From assembly GCA_946811185.2 (NCBI GenBank), contig OX328107.1:26371587-26435586 (forward strand): a stretch of DNA of 64,000 nucleotides, in the 5' to 3' direction. Made by a program: the position numbers and the translations under genes. Within the stretch, counting starts at the first letter, position 1. Every line of letters starts with the position of its first letter. This stretch comes from Hippopus hippopus (lineage: Eukaryota; Mollusca; Bivalvia; Cardiida; Cardiidae). The notes beneath the pieces were generated by a model. The model was not told the origin of the DNA and ran no database searches. It saw only the letters and a program-made list of their open reading frames with translations. Shown here one piece after another: positions 31,460 through 44,099 of the stretch.

Positions 31460-34400
31460 TCCTGATACCGATTCATGCTGTTTTACATAAATGATACAAA
31501 AAAAAAATCCAACCAGTGTCAAATGATCTCATTATTGGATCCAAACATTCCTAGTGTTCAGGTCGAATCTGTTCAAAGTGACTGTAAAAGATCTGGACGA
31601 TTCTTCTTGGGGCCGAATCTATGGAACCAATACAAAAAAAAAAAAAGGATAGGACTCTCTAACTAGGCTCGATAGGATTTACTTTCTACCATATAAGAGA
31701 AGTGGATACTTACTTGCTTTTGGCGCATTGTGTACCTTTAAAGCAGCAGTACCCTTGTTTACTAGTCACCAATGAAATTTTGAAACGGTGGCGATAAGAC
31801 TTCGAACAGTTGAGTTGCCAGTTGGTCGTTTCTGTGCAGTGAAAGCTTGGTGATAAACTGATAATTCTAGATAACTAAAAAAAACCAATACCATGAATAT
31901 CATCAGTGAAATCTCTTTTCTTGATACGGACTATACCTATTTGATAAATATAGAACAATAATTTAGTTTGCCGTATTTTCAACAAGGTTTCTCCTTGTAT
32001 TTTTCATCATAACTTCTCCATCGTGGAGAGTATCCATCGGTCAGTAGCAATACTCACAGGATTTGACCGGCTCACTTTTTATAACCGGATCGGGTAGGAT
32101 TTTAACTGCTTTTCACTCTTCTTACAAACTTGCTGTTTATTACTCTATTAAGACACCTATACAAACAGAAATATTTAAAATAAAATTGGCTGAAATCAAA
32201 AGAGCCAATTACACTCCGTCTCAAAAGATTCCAGTGCTACAAGAAAACTCGTCCCGGAGGATTTCATAACAATTTCGGCCCATTACGATTTCGGCCCATA
32301 GTTTGTATATCAATTGAAAGGACACCAGAGGGCTTTCCTGCATGTTTGTCTGTCAGCTTGCATGCTTCTGCCGCTTTGGCTATCAGCTAATTGTTTACCT
32401 ATTTGACATTGCTGTAGCTGCTGCTCTAGATGAAAGTGATGATATCTGTAGACATCTGCATTTTTTATTTCAAAACATTACACAATCCTCCTCAAAACTC
32501 TGCGTTGGTTAGAATTATTTCAGGTACACAATATGATTTAGTACCCACACCATCTTCAGGGTTAAGTGAACTTAGCAAAGAAATTAGGCGCTAATTAAGC
32601 AAGTAAATTCTTCTCTGATCTGGATACTGGTATTTCGACGCACAGCTTCATTTTTTAGATGATGCGTTTGACCCACAGTCCAAATTCCGTTAAAGTTCCT
32701 CAGTTACTTAGCATTTTTCTGTGCCACAGCTAACTTAGGTTAAACGGGCCCTAACATCATCCCAGCATCAAAAAGGAGAAATTGGAAAAAGCTAGAGTTT
32801 CAAAATTGCCAGGTAGAAGAAGTGAAGACAATGATCAGTCATTCCAAACAAAGCGAAACAAAGCCAAAGATCCCTTTTTCGTGTACTATGTGGGAAAATA
32901 ATCCATAAATATGAAATGGAAAGCCATCTTGCGGAATGCATTGGAGTTAATACCAAAGATATACGAAAAGCCAGGAAGGGTATAAGTGAGAAAAAGGTTC
33001 GTAACCTTCAGAAAAGACAAAGTCTGAACAATATGGTAATAAAGTTCAAGGAATAATATTATGTAAGCACATTTCTGCCCAGCAAAAAGGATTTTAAAAA
33101 TTTTGAAAGAGTACAGCCACAAAACAGTTCTGAATGACTGCATTTATAATCTACACATGAAATTTAAAACAGAGAATAGTTCTTGCAATGTAAGTCTCAC
33201 TGTATTCAGTAGATTTCATCCAAAAAATATTCAACTTGTTGATTAAGAATAGAAAAAAACATGCCTGTGCCCGCGTCATCAAAACATGTAGCTGTATAAG
33301 TTTGTCAGACTGAGTGGTAAACATTCAATTCACGGGTTTCATGAAGTTTACACGATAAGTTCATGTTAGCAATACATGTACATGTGGTGTCAAATAAACG
33401 TCTTTTTATCCAAAATAAATTGTTTTTGTTTTCGAGTAGCTGTGTGTGAACTACATTGTACACTTTTCCACACTTTATTACTTTCATTATGAATACTAAT
33501 AAATCTTTCAATGATATTCAAAACTGCATTTTACTTTCATTTAAGGATAATGCTTTCGTTTAAGTGTTTGAAATAACGTTAGTAAGCATATATCAATTAT
33601 TCTACATTATATGAGTCAGATTCAGACAGTAAAAAAAAAAAAAATCTTAAATGACATTATTACAATAGGAAACTTGCAACAGAAACAATGGTTTATCGCA
33701 GAAAATCTGAAATATATAGTCTTTTTTGATACTTTTGTTTAGTCGATTTATCAATGACTCATTATCTACCAAATAATATCTTTCAATTCTTAAGAGTAGA
33801 TATACAATTTCAACAAAAACATACATGTATGTTAATGTAACGTAAAGCACAACTGAAATTCACCATGACCTTTTTAAGCTATTTTTTTTTTTTTCCCCTT
33901 GAAAACACTTTACAAATTGATGAAAACAATTACTTTTCATTAAAATCAATTAATCAAATATCTGTTTTATAGAAAAAATATATATAATATTCAGTAACAA
34001 AAAATTCGCAGCCGTTTTAAGCTTGTAAGTGGGAAACTTTAACTGAATTTTGGTATCAAGTCTCTGCAATGATTTTAGTCGACACAATCCAGACCATGTC
34101 TCCAATACTATTCTTTCTCATTTCCATTCCACCGATAAGACAGCTTTAGAATGTATTGCAGATGGGGGTTGATTGTTCAACGCTTTATCTATATCTAGCA
34201 GGTGACGAATCTCGAAGTGTCGAAATGAGATACCTATAGGTGCTGCATTGAAATGATAACCAACAAGTCCAACATTCTGCAACAACGCCTCAAACCAAAG
34301 TTAGAAATTATTTCACTTGGTTTTGAAAAGGAATGTCTTAATTGCACCAAACCTGGGTCTTAGTCCTCTCTATGGAGGTTGATACCATTATCAGATCTAC

Positions 34401-35027
34401 TGAATATACCAGTAGAATATGTCTATCCATCCATAAACGGAACTAAGTATATCGCGTTCCAGGCCCAGAACCATACGCTCAACCCGCCCTTTGCGAATAC
34501 GAAAAGAAGGGCCAATTACCCTAATATGGACCAACGTCACACTCCCAGATCAGTGTTAAAAAAAAATTCAAAAGGTGAAAAAATGAAAAAAAAAAAACAG
34601 GGGAGAATGGATTCCAAACTACTTTGTACCCTTAGTAAACTTGGAAAGACAGGCACATACACGTATCTTTACGATAGATGAAACAGTAAAACAAAATATC
34701 GAATAAAACGAACACTCAGCTATAAGTGAAAATCCGCTGAAAATTAACCAACAGTCTTGTAGTTCTTCCGAATTTGACGGAAATTTTACATCTAGATCCA
34801 AAAAGTTCGCCGAGACAGCCAGAAAGCATTTCATTACAACTACTATTAGCAAAACCATATCATCTAAGTTCTTGAGAGAAATAATTCTAATAACAAAAAT
34901 GTTGGTGATAACACCGCCAAAGTAATAATTCCGAACAAAGATAGGTTCAGGTGTCTCTAACTGATGAAGATTTAGACAAGGATCCCACTAACAGTGATTC
35001 TAGGGGTGTGTCATTCTGCTAGGAGAA

Positions 35028-35058
<31 letters not shown>

Positions 35059-35595
35059 CAAAGACACACAATAATCGCAGGGATGAGTCTTCCTGCGACA
35101 ATACTCAGGACCTATAGAGCAAACAGTCACACAGAAGTCACATTTACGTGTCATTATAAGAGGATATAAAAAATGGAAAGGTACACGTATATGATGGTCG
35201 TAGTGAGTTGCAATCATGATCGAAGTCAGACAAAGTTAATGTGGAAGCGTTTGATAACAGGTGCGTTAAAGACAGCAAAGACATTTTTAGTATCAACTTG
35301 AACAAATATGACGGCAGCCAGGTTTCAACAGATATATGAGTTTAACGATAATATGAAAAGAGAAACTGATTCTGATAACGACTGTGATTAAGAAGAAAAT
35401 GTAATGGCGGAAGAAGATAATACTACTCAGTCAGGTTATCCGCTACCTTCAGCTTTTTGTCAATTGCTGTAATTTACACAGTCATTGAAAATGTGCTTGC
35501 CTATGTCAAGGAAAATGTTTACTATGTTGTGAAAAACAAGAAAAAATATTGAAAGACGATCAAAGCAGCAGACGCGTGAGATTTGGAACGGTTGT
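31460..35595. other. About 4 kb without recognisable features
   Basis: I find no coding similarity, family A-E hairpin or tRNA-like box. Local items are a doubled TTTCGGCCCAT near 32270-32300, poly-T/A runs near 33630 and 33890, and the (CA)n run at 35040. This is the centre of a 16-kb stretch free of family A. Confidence 0.35.
35024..35063. repeat. Poly-A followed by (CA)n
   Basis: A run of about 19 A then nine or so CA units. It may mark a retroposon tail, but no head is identifiable. Confidence 0.85.
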
Positions 35596-35604
35596 GTACC
35601 GTGT

Positions 35605-37110
35605 AGGGGTGCGGAATTCCTATGCCCGACTTGTCCGATTCGGGACTTTTTGCCGGCGGACAAGTAGATTTTTCTAGAGCGCTTGTCCTCGGGCAAGTGA
35701 ATTTCGGAGCCACACATAATAAGAAAATGCCGTTTTTATATCAATGGCGATCCTCAAACGCTGTTTTTTTTAATTTTTGCATAATCCACGTCTATACTTC
35801 GTATAAATAGAGACTAGACACTCTCACGTTACAAAGTATTTAACCCGTTAGAGGCCTCTGGTTTGAGGCAGTTGCTACAGAAAAACAAGGCATCTATTGG
35901 CGTTGTCTGCGCATGTCATATTTTTCGAAGATTCGACCTGTCTGCTATGACGCATCACCGATCCCATACACTATGGAAAAGTAAGGCTTATACCGAAGCT
36001 ATTACCCAAGCTTGTAGGGGCTGTTTTAATAAATGACCGGTGCATAGGTTACATGCAAGCTGATCATAGCTGAATGAATCGCACCAGGTAGCGTTTTATT
36101 GAGTAAACCTTTATTTTATTTTGAAATTCAAAGTAACGGTTGTCGGTTTGAAAAGTAGTCCGGTTCTGTACCCAGAATGCCCAAATTAGATAGATGTGTA
36201 TTTGAAGAATGCCATCTAGCGGGAGATAATGCATCTATTGGCCGTATCGAGGCAAATATGCCGTGTTGTAGTAAATATGTTGCCTGGTAAAATAGTTGCG
36301 AAGGGATTTTTATTAGATCTACACCAAACAGAAAAATTCGCTGTTAGATCTGGTGGTTCAAAGATCCTGAAAAGCATAATTGTAAAGGGCAGAGAGACAG
36401 AGAATATGATGCAAAGCGCAAGGCTGTGTTTAAGGATAGCTGATTTGCTGCCTTTTATTGACGCAGACAGGATGATAGTTCCAATACGCTGTCATGTTTG
36501 TAGAATGTTTCCGTAGTCCGCGGATACGACCTCAGCCTAAGGGTTCTTATCTAATGTAAAATTATAGATTTAAAGTTAAATGCAACCCTAATTGACAAAT
36601 TTAAGTCAAATCATGTGGAAATGCCACTCCAAAAATTAAGCGGCATGAAACACAGATCGATGCAAAAAACACGAAAACCCATGACACAATAAAGATGGGT
36701 TTGACATCGTCCGATCAAAGGTATTTCAAACAGTCTTTTTAGGCTTTAATAATAACTTTAAACAGTGAAATTACATAAATCTTTCTTTTAAAAAAAAGTG
36801 AAAGCTAATGAGTGTGTGAAACTGACAGTGAAATGAAAATTCTAATGGCCATCAGGTTGAAAGTTGTCGCTCTGAACCTGCTTCCGTGAGTAAGAGAAAG
36901 TAACATGCAACTTCTTTTTTTACCCATCCTGTTTTTGTAAGAGCAGATGACTGCAGAGTGAGATTCATCAAAATAGATTTTCAATATGTATACAACACTG
37001 ATTAACTCTATTTATTTGGACAAGTAAACTTTAACTGCGGACAAGTAGAAAATTCAGTCCAACTTGTCCGTGGACAAGTGGGAAAATTCCCAAATTGCAC
37101 ACCCTTGCCG
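35605..37110. mobile_element. Element bounded by inverted GGACAAGT arrays
   Basis: Left: GGGGTGCGGAATTCC, then ACTTGTCCG, GGACAAGTAG, CTTGTCC and GGGCAAGTG at 35608-35702. Right, inverted: GGGTGTGCAATTTGGGAATT, CACTTGTCC, GGACAAGTTGG, CTACTTGTCCG and TACTTGTCC at 37015-37108. The two sides align as an inverted repeat of about 95 bp. No transposase found inside. Confidence 0.6.
35890..36235 (+). repeat. Dispersed repeat, inverted partner at 49 kb
   Basis: Runs from GGCGTTGTCTGCGCATGTCA to CATCTAGCGGGAGATAATGC and matches 49040-49390 in the opposite orientation over most of its length. It lies inside the GGACAAGT element. Confidence 0.8.
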
Positions 37111-37479
37111 TGGGCTGAACGTACATCACCTAAGCAGATGTTTATTTTCAGAAAAAGAAAGCTTTTATGTGTCTTTAAACGTAGTGGTGTGTATTGCAAC
37201 GAAAAGATAGTGAAAAGAAAACATGTTTACACTCCACTGACGCCTCTACTCGACCGTTCTGAAACTTTCATCGCACACAGAAATTATTCCAAATTGGGAA
37301 AAAAATAATCGGATTATCGAGCTTATAAAGGAAGAGTCACGTGGTTCGAAAATGTAGGCCTACCAGAAGAATGCAGCTACATGCCAAAATGATCTTGCCA
37401 CAATAGAGTACGTTGGCAAATTCCCAGGTCGTTGCTCACAGGGTCCAAATGCAAAGACACAAGTACTTTAAAGGACCAA

Positions 37480-38730
37480 CAGCGTCGTGATGGCGAAATT
37501 AGCGGAGAAAGTCAAACAGACGAATCCAAAGTCTGTGTTTGGTGAAATGAACTCGGACAGAAGTTTATGTGAGCATGAAAGGCAGAGAAACCTGAAGCAA
37601 ATTCAGAATATAAACTATCTAAAATAGAAGTAGCCCGCAGTGGTAACAGTGCAACAACAAACATAGCTGACTAGGTCATCAGGGCTGAAAACATGGTTCA
37701 TTTGCATGAATTTGCCCAGCAAATCTGTAGGTGTTTTGCTTCTCATCAATGATCAGATCAAAGACACGAAAAGGTCGTGCTGCGTACGTGCTGCTTTCTA
37801 TGTTGGTATTTGACAAAACTTTCAATCTTGGACAACTCTTTGTAACATTATCAGTGTATAAAAATACTGTCGTAGTTTGAAAATACCGATAAGAATCAAA
37901 TCAAATATTTTTTGGTCCTATTTTCATACATGGCACTCTGTCTCTGTTAAACTAACAGAAGAGGAAATATCAAACATGAAAAAAGGGTTTGATGACGAAA
38001 CTGGTATGAGTAAGGCATGCAGAAAAGCATTTTCAACAGCGAGACACATCATATGTATGCGCCATCTGAAAAAAAAATGCATTACACTATTTAACAGATA
38101 AAGTGTGCTTTGACAGAAAAGGTAGAAGCGAAATCATGAATGCCATATTTCGAGAGTAAAGTTGGTTAAGCGAATCATCTCAAAACACGAGAAAAGCAAA
38201 GCTGACGATAAAACTTTTGGTTATTGCCCAATATTAAGGAGCAAGTATTTGTCCTCGCCTTGTGGAAAAATATATTGAACCTGACTGGACAAATAATTTT
38301 GCGAGTCTGATAACTTTTTGCTTTAACTCGCAACACAATGGCAGCAAAATATTTGAGTGAATCGGTAGAAATCCCCAACAAAGTTGTGATATCACAACAA
38401 GTTCAATATAAACGATGCCTCATAAGTAGCTCTATGAGAATACTCCTGTTTGAAAAATTCGAACGGCGCCGGGTTTCTATGCAAACATGGGTAATTTATC
38501 ACAGCGTCAAAAAGACAATCTTTTTGAAAAGTTCCTGGGTGACAAAGGCAAGATAAATCGAATAAATGATGGATCTGTGAAAGTTATTGCCACGGCGAGT
38601 GGGGGTAGAAAACCTCACCAACTATACTATGGCAAAAAGGAGCTGAGAGAACTGGACTATCGTCTTCACAACGTCGCTTCATGCATCGCATTGATTCAGC
38701 ATCAATTTACTGAAAGGTGATAAAAATAAT
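37480..38730 (+). pseudogene. MULE-like transposase relic, many breaks
   Basis: Scattered blocks in changing frames match a Mutator-like transposase: FNLGQLFVTL-like near 37815, DDETGMSKACRKAF then CMRHLKKKC at 37990-38085, FDRKGRSEIMNAIF near 38110, and PDWTNNF near 38285. From memory, these match blocks TFNLG, CxRHLxxN and WTNNxxES in the family. At least six frame changes or stops. The end may run on to 38720, where GGRKPHQLYYGKKELRELDY is open. Confidence 0.55.
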
Positions 38731-38749
38731 GTACAAAATAATGAGCCCG

Positions 38750-38845
38750 GCCCGGCCAGGGAGCTTAGAGGTTAGCGTATATGACTCGTGACCTGGTGGT
38801 TGTGGGCTCGATACCCGGTTGAGACAAACTTTCTTTCCGGCGACT
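38750..38845 (+). repeat. Weak tRNA-like sequence
   Basis: AGAGGTTAGCGTATATGACTC then GGGCTCGATACCCGG suggest A- and B-box remnants of a SINE head. No body match elsewhere in the window. Confidence 0.35.
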
Positions 38846-39392
38846 TTTCACCTCTCACTTCTGATGCATGTGAGAAAAGTAGTCTGTGGTTTTGAAAGAA
38901 AGTTGTGTCAGTATTGGTATGAGAAAGCTAGGAAACACAGATATACAGAGCCAAAGATGAAAGTGACCGTTCTTACATTCCTATATATAGGTATACTTGG
39001 AAATAACATATATTCAGACTATTTGGTCAAAGGTCACATTGTCATTAATCCTGTCCGTTCCATATCTTGAACGACCCCACGGTCCGTATTCATCGACCAA
39101 TCAAAAACATAATTTAGTCTTATTCTTCAGAATTTCCTAAATTTGAAAGTTAAACAATTTCTGATTGGCTAAACCAAATGTTGCCAAATCAGAAGTTGTA
39201 TTACATCCAAATTTAAAAATTGTGGAAAATAAGACTGCTGAACTTTATCCTTCCCATGTTATAAAGTATTCTAACATTCTGTTTCTTTCCTAAATGGTGT
39301 TTCTTGTGTTTAAAAGTAATTATTTTCATATGTTCAGAACATTATGTGTTTATTTGTCTACCTCTTTCTGATAGACATTTTTAAGTGTTTCC

Positions 39393-40599
39393 GGGTGTCC
39401 ACGTTCAGAGAAAAAGTCAGGGAAAAAAAATATGTTTTCAATGTCGGTGAATTTTGAAATGTGTCAGGGGATTTTGGAAATTAAGCAACAAGTCAGGGAA
39501 ATATCAGAGGATTTTGAAATAAAGTAACAAGTCTGTGAATGATAAAAACATAAAGAGTAAAGGCTTAGGCAGTTTCTCTATGTTTGGCTATTATAGTAAT
39601 AATAATAGTAATAATAACAATAATTATAATGATAACAAGTATTACATTTTCAAATTCTTCTTTGAGAAGAAATTGAAGGGAGTATTTCCCCTTACCTCCT
39701 AAGCTGAGACTTCTTTTTCAGGAATAGAAGATGTTACTAGAAGATATTTAGATCACCATGGCTTATACCATTACTACAGTTTTCAATTTCAGAATTTTGT
39801 TGCTGAGTCTATTCATAGACGGCGCAATATAGGCTTGAACCTTATTTTTCCTGGAGAGGAAATTATTATCTGATTTTTGTGTGTATGTGTGTGTTTATGA
39901 TATTAGCACAGATGACTGTTACAAATTTATTTTCCTTTATAGCAAATGAACTTAGATTAGTTTTTGTTTCCAGTTTCAACACACTTTCACTTGTCACCCG
40001 ATTTAACAACACTGCAGTGTATTTCAAATTAACAATAAAAACTTATCATAGTTGCTTGTCCAGCTTGCAACTTTGTAGTTGACTATCATTTTTGAAATTG
40101 GGTACTCAATAAATTTTGAGAGCATGTAAGTTGGTACTTAGGAAATAAAACTTGAATTGGAAACATGAGAATGGAAGACTGCATTTTCTTTTATGTGCCC
40201 ATGGAGAGTTTTGAGATACTAAACTTATTATGTCCTTCAAATAAGTGAAGAGTGTGTTATCTCGACGCCTTTTTCAAAAGATTCCTAAAATTTAAAGTAC
40301 AGTTAACCATTTTAAAGCAGGATGAGGATGGAAGTAAAAACTCATTTTCTTTACTGTTACAGATAATGATAGAAAATAGATTCCGAGAAAAACAAACAAA
40401 AAACAAACAAACAAAAAATACTGTATATAGATTAATACAGTTACAGTTGGTAAAGTAAAAGGTGGAAAGGATTGGCTGTAAGGGAGGAAGCCAACAGATG
40501 TCAGAAGTTTAGGTGCAAAATACAAAAAGTCAGGGAAATTTTGCTTAAATATTCAGGGAAAAGTTGGGGAAATTTACTTAACTTAAATTGTGGACACCC
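39393..40599. mobile_element. TIR element with AGTCAGGGAAA subterminal repeats
   Basis: Starts GGGTGTCCACG and ends GTGGACACCC. Next to the left end are AAAGTCAGGGAAAA, TGTCAGGGG, AAGTCAGGGAAAT and TATCAGAGG. Next to the right end are AAGTCAGGGAAATT and ATTCAGGGAAAAG. No ORF with transposase motifs. The same subterminal motif appears alone at 42230-42300. Confidence 0.65.
39593..39640. repeat. (AAT)n-like microsatellite
   Basis: Imperfect AAT/AAC units inside the TIR element. Confidence 0.8.
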
Positions 40600-40654
40600 T
40601 GCTGTTTTCCTTTTAAACATAGGTAACACCAGAAGGATACTTTGAGTTATTAGC

Positions 40655-41880
40655 TCACGAAGCGCACGAATTAGCATGAAGTGCTCATGATGAGCTTTTG
40701 CGATGGTGCTGTGTCCGTCGTGTGTCATGCGTCGTCCGTCCTCAACTTTTACCCTGTGTACGCTCTACAGGCCACATTTTTTGTCCGATACTCATGAAAC
40801 GTGGTCAGATTGTTTGTCTTGATGATATTTCAGACGACTTCGAAAATGGATCACGTCGGGTCAAAAAGAAGGTCACTATGTCAAATCGTAGAAAAACCTT
40901 TGTACACTCAAGAGGCCACATTCTGAGTCCAATACTCTTGAAAGTTTGTTAGAATGTTTGTCTTCATGACACCTAAGCCGAGTTTGACAATTGGTCATGT
41001 CGGATCAAAAGCTAGGTCACTAGGTCAAATCTTAGAAAAAATTGTGTACTCTCTAGAGGCCACATTTTTTGTCTGATACTCATACAATTTGGTCCTAGTG
41101 TTTGTCTTGATAATATCTCAGACGAGTTTGAAAATGGGTTATGTTGGGTCAAAAAATGCCATGAGATCAAATCTTAGAAAAACCTTGTGTACGCTCTAGA
41201 GGCCACAATTTGAGTTCAATACTTTTGAAAAATTGTCAGAATGTGTGTCTTGATGATTTCTCAGATGAGTTTGAAAACTGGTCAAGTCAGATCAAAAACT
41301 AGGTCACGAGATCGAATCTTGGAAAACCCTTGTGTACACTCTTGAGGCCACGTTTTGAGTCTAATACCCTTAAAAATTGGTCAGAATGTCTGCCTGAATG
41401 ATATCTTTGATGAGTTAGAACCTGGGTCATGTCTGGTCAAAAACTAGGTCACCGGGTCAAATCTTTGCAAAACCATGTGTACGATCTTGAGGACACATTT
41501 TCTTTCCATTGCCCATGAAAGTTGGTCAGAATCTCTCTCTTGATGATATCTTGGAAGAGTTCGAAAATGGGTCATATCTGGTGAAAAACTAGGTCACTAG
41601 TTCAAATCTTAGAAAAACCTTGTGTACACTCTAGAGGCCACATTTTAAGTCCAGTACTCATGAAAGTTGGTCAGAATGCTCGTCTTGATAATGTCTCGTT
41701 CCAGTTTGAAAATTGTTCAAATTAGGTCAAAAACTAAGTCACCAGGATAAATCTTTTGGAATACCTTGTGTATTCTTCAGAATGTTTTTCATAATATCTC
41801 GGAAAAGATTAGAAATGGATCATGTGTGGTCAAATGGCACTGGTGAGCGATTTCAGGGCTATCATGGCTCTCTGTTTTTT
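40655..41880 (+). mobile_element. Arm-plus-tandem-repeat element, copy 2
   Basis: Left arm TTAGCTCACGAAGCGCACG and GTGCTCATGATGAGCTTTTG. Then about seven units of 145-150 bp, each with AGGCCACATTTTGAGTC, ATGAAAGTTGGTCAGAATG and GGTCAAAAACTAGGTCAC. Right arm GGTGAGCGATTTCAGGGC and TATCATGGCTCTCTG. The right arm is the inverse counterpart of the start of the 17.8-kb element. Confidence 0.8.
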
Positions 41881-41884
41881 CAAT

Positions 41885-42551
41885 CCTGAAACCAAACAAA
41901 CTTATAGACCATTTGTACTATTTTAATGTATTACTTGTTGATCTCCCAGAAACAAAATTAAAGAACCTTTTTAACTGTTCTGTGTTTCGTTTTGATAGAA
42001 AGTTTTAAAAGCCGGTGCCATTACTCCAACTTAGAACGTCATTTTGCGTGAAAACGAGTTTCTTTTTAAAAATCTTGTTTAAGTTCGACTGAATCGATCC
42101 ATCCCATACTGAACACAACTTCCACGTTACTTTGCCAGTGTACAGACCAAGTTGTTATTGTAAATACGTGACATGTTTTTCACATCTGTCTTATCTTTTC
42201 TTTCTGATGGTGCCTCTGTAAAAAGGTAAGTCTGGGAAATTTTACTTTATTCAGGGCAAAGTCAAGCAAAAGTCAGGTAAATTTGCTTGGCTCAAATCAT
42301 GTACACCTTTTGTTTTCCTATTATACATACGTATCACAAGTAGGATACTTAGAGCTCGCTCTCTCTCTGTCTTCTTCTTCTTCCTTTTTTCAATCCTAAA
42401 ACCAAACAAACGTATAGACCGTTTGTGTTGTTTTTTTACACTGAACACATTTTCCACGTCACTATGCCAGTGTACAGATCAATTACTATCGTAAATATGT
42501 TTTTTTTTACATCTGTTTAATCTTTTTGTTTCAGATGGTGTCTCTGTGAAT
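41885..42551. repeat. Direct segmental duplication
   Basis: AACCAAACAAACTTATAGACC, CCAGTGTACAGACCAA and ATCTTTTCTTTCTGATGGTG occur in the same order in 41885-42216 and again in 42396-42551. Between the two lies sequence with AGTCAGG repeats and a short TC run. Confidence 0.75.
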
Positions 42552-42790
42552 TATGTTTGCATAGATGTCCTGATGAATGCTCTGTGTAGAAAGGTCATTT
42601 TACTACCTACTGGGTGATGACCTGACTGCATGGAGTGTATCCATCGGGCTGTTTCATGATAGGTTATATACCTATTACAAAAAACTTTACCATTTTGTAC
42701 GATTGAGCATGATCACTTATCTTTTATATATCTATAAAAGGCTGGTTTTGTGTATTAATTCAATTTTATCAATAGTCCTGAGAAAACCAT

Positions 42791-43451
42791 GTGAAAGAAA
42801 ACATATACTCAGTCCACAACTTTTGGCTACTTATCTTACTGGTTGGATATGTACAACTTAACCCTGGTCCTGTATCACAAGACAATACCTTTTTGCTATT
42901 AATACTGCACTGCAATATAAGAAGCAATATAAGAAATCAAGCGAATTTTATAAGAGATGAATTTCTAGATTTTAACATCAAATGTTTCACAAAAACACAT
43001 CTTAATTACATAAATACAGAAGATTTTTGGCGTCTTTCTGACTCTTTTGGCAGAAAAGACAGAACTAACCATGAAGGTTGAATTCTTGTATATTTGAATA
43101 AGGACTTTGTACAGTCAAGAGTTTTTGATCTTGAGGGTTATTGTAAAGAATCGTTTTGGGTAAAAATCCTTGTTAATTCTGAGATATATTTGCTTGGTAC
43201 TTTCTATGGCCCCAAAACAGGAGACAGTGATTTTTTCAGGAATTTTTATGGGCGATTTAAACGGGGATATATCTAACGATAATTTTCATAACTTAAAGGA
43301 TATTCTGATCCTTAATTCAATGATTAATGCAATTGATACCCCAACCAGACACTATGCTGTTCGCGACCCTATCCTAATTCCTGATGGAAATTTTCGAGTC
43401 TGGTACTATCATAGTTCCGCAAAAAATAAGAGATCCTTCAGCGACCTGTAA
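42791..43451 (+). pseudogene. LINE N-terminus and endonuclease, with 2A-like motif
   Basis: From about 42791: LLILLVGYVQLNPGP, then ILHCNIRSNIRNQANFI, FTKTHLN (family TETHLN), GRKDRTNHEGGILVYLNKDF and LLGTFYGPKTG. After a frameshift near 43240 it continues with GDLNGDIS and then IDTPTRHYAVRDPILIPDG. These are endonuclease blocks. NPGP after a hydrophobic run is the layout of 2A-like sequences known in some animal LINEs; here the upstream acidic residues are lost (GYVQL for a GDVEL-like form). Confidence 0.8.
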
Positions 43452-44099
43452 TCTATACTCTGCTTTCACCAGATCCAGGCTAGAACTTTATGAGAAAACA
43501 GTTTGGTTATACAGCAGAGGTAAGTACGATTAACTAAATAAAAAAAAATATCAAATTATAATCGGAATATTTCGCTCGATAACTCTGTTGATGAATCATG
43601 TGATGTGTTTACTAAATTATTGAATTAGTTAAACAGTGTATCCCATGTAAAAAAAAAAGTCTCTATTCGACCTGATGATTAGCCATGGTATGACAGCGCA
43701 ATTAGAAGACTTTCCCACAAAAGAGATAGAATGAAATGTACTGCCAAAGCATCGAGAAATCTACTGATTGGTCAAAATATAAGAAAAACTGTTAATAATA
43801 TGAAAAATCACGCAAAGGAAAATTTCTTCAAAATTTAGAAACAAACCCGAAAGAGTTGAATTGTAATGATAAAAAAAGAGGGGATTTTGGAAAATTATCG
43901 AACATTTCGTTTAAAAGCACAATTCTATGTCATGTTTTCCACCTATGAGTGATACATGTAGGTTACCTAATGAGGATAAAATCCGGCATACTTCTGAAGA
44001 AAAAGCAAGTTGTTTATACATCACATCTCATTATTAAGAGTAAATGACAATAACATCATGTACTTCCCGAATGTCAACTCAAAGCCTTACATAAAGTCG

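Noticed and set aside
36229..36516. 95-codon ORF beginning MHLLAVSRQICR
   Set aside because: Begins in the end of the dispersed repeat; no motif recognised.
40655..41880. Coding repeat protein
   Set aside because: The 147-bp units are not a multiple of three throughout and every frame has stops; it is a non-coding tandem array with arms.
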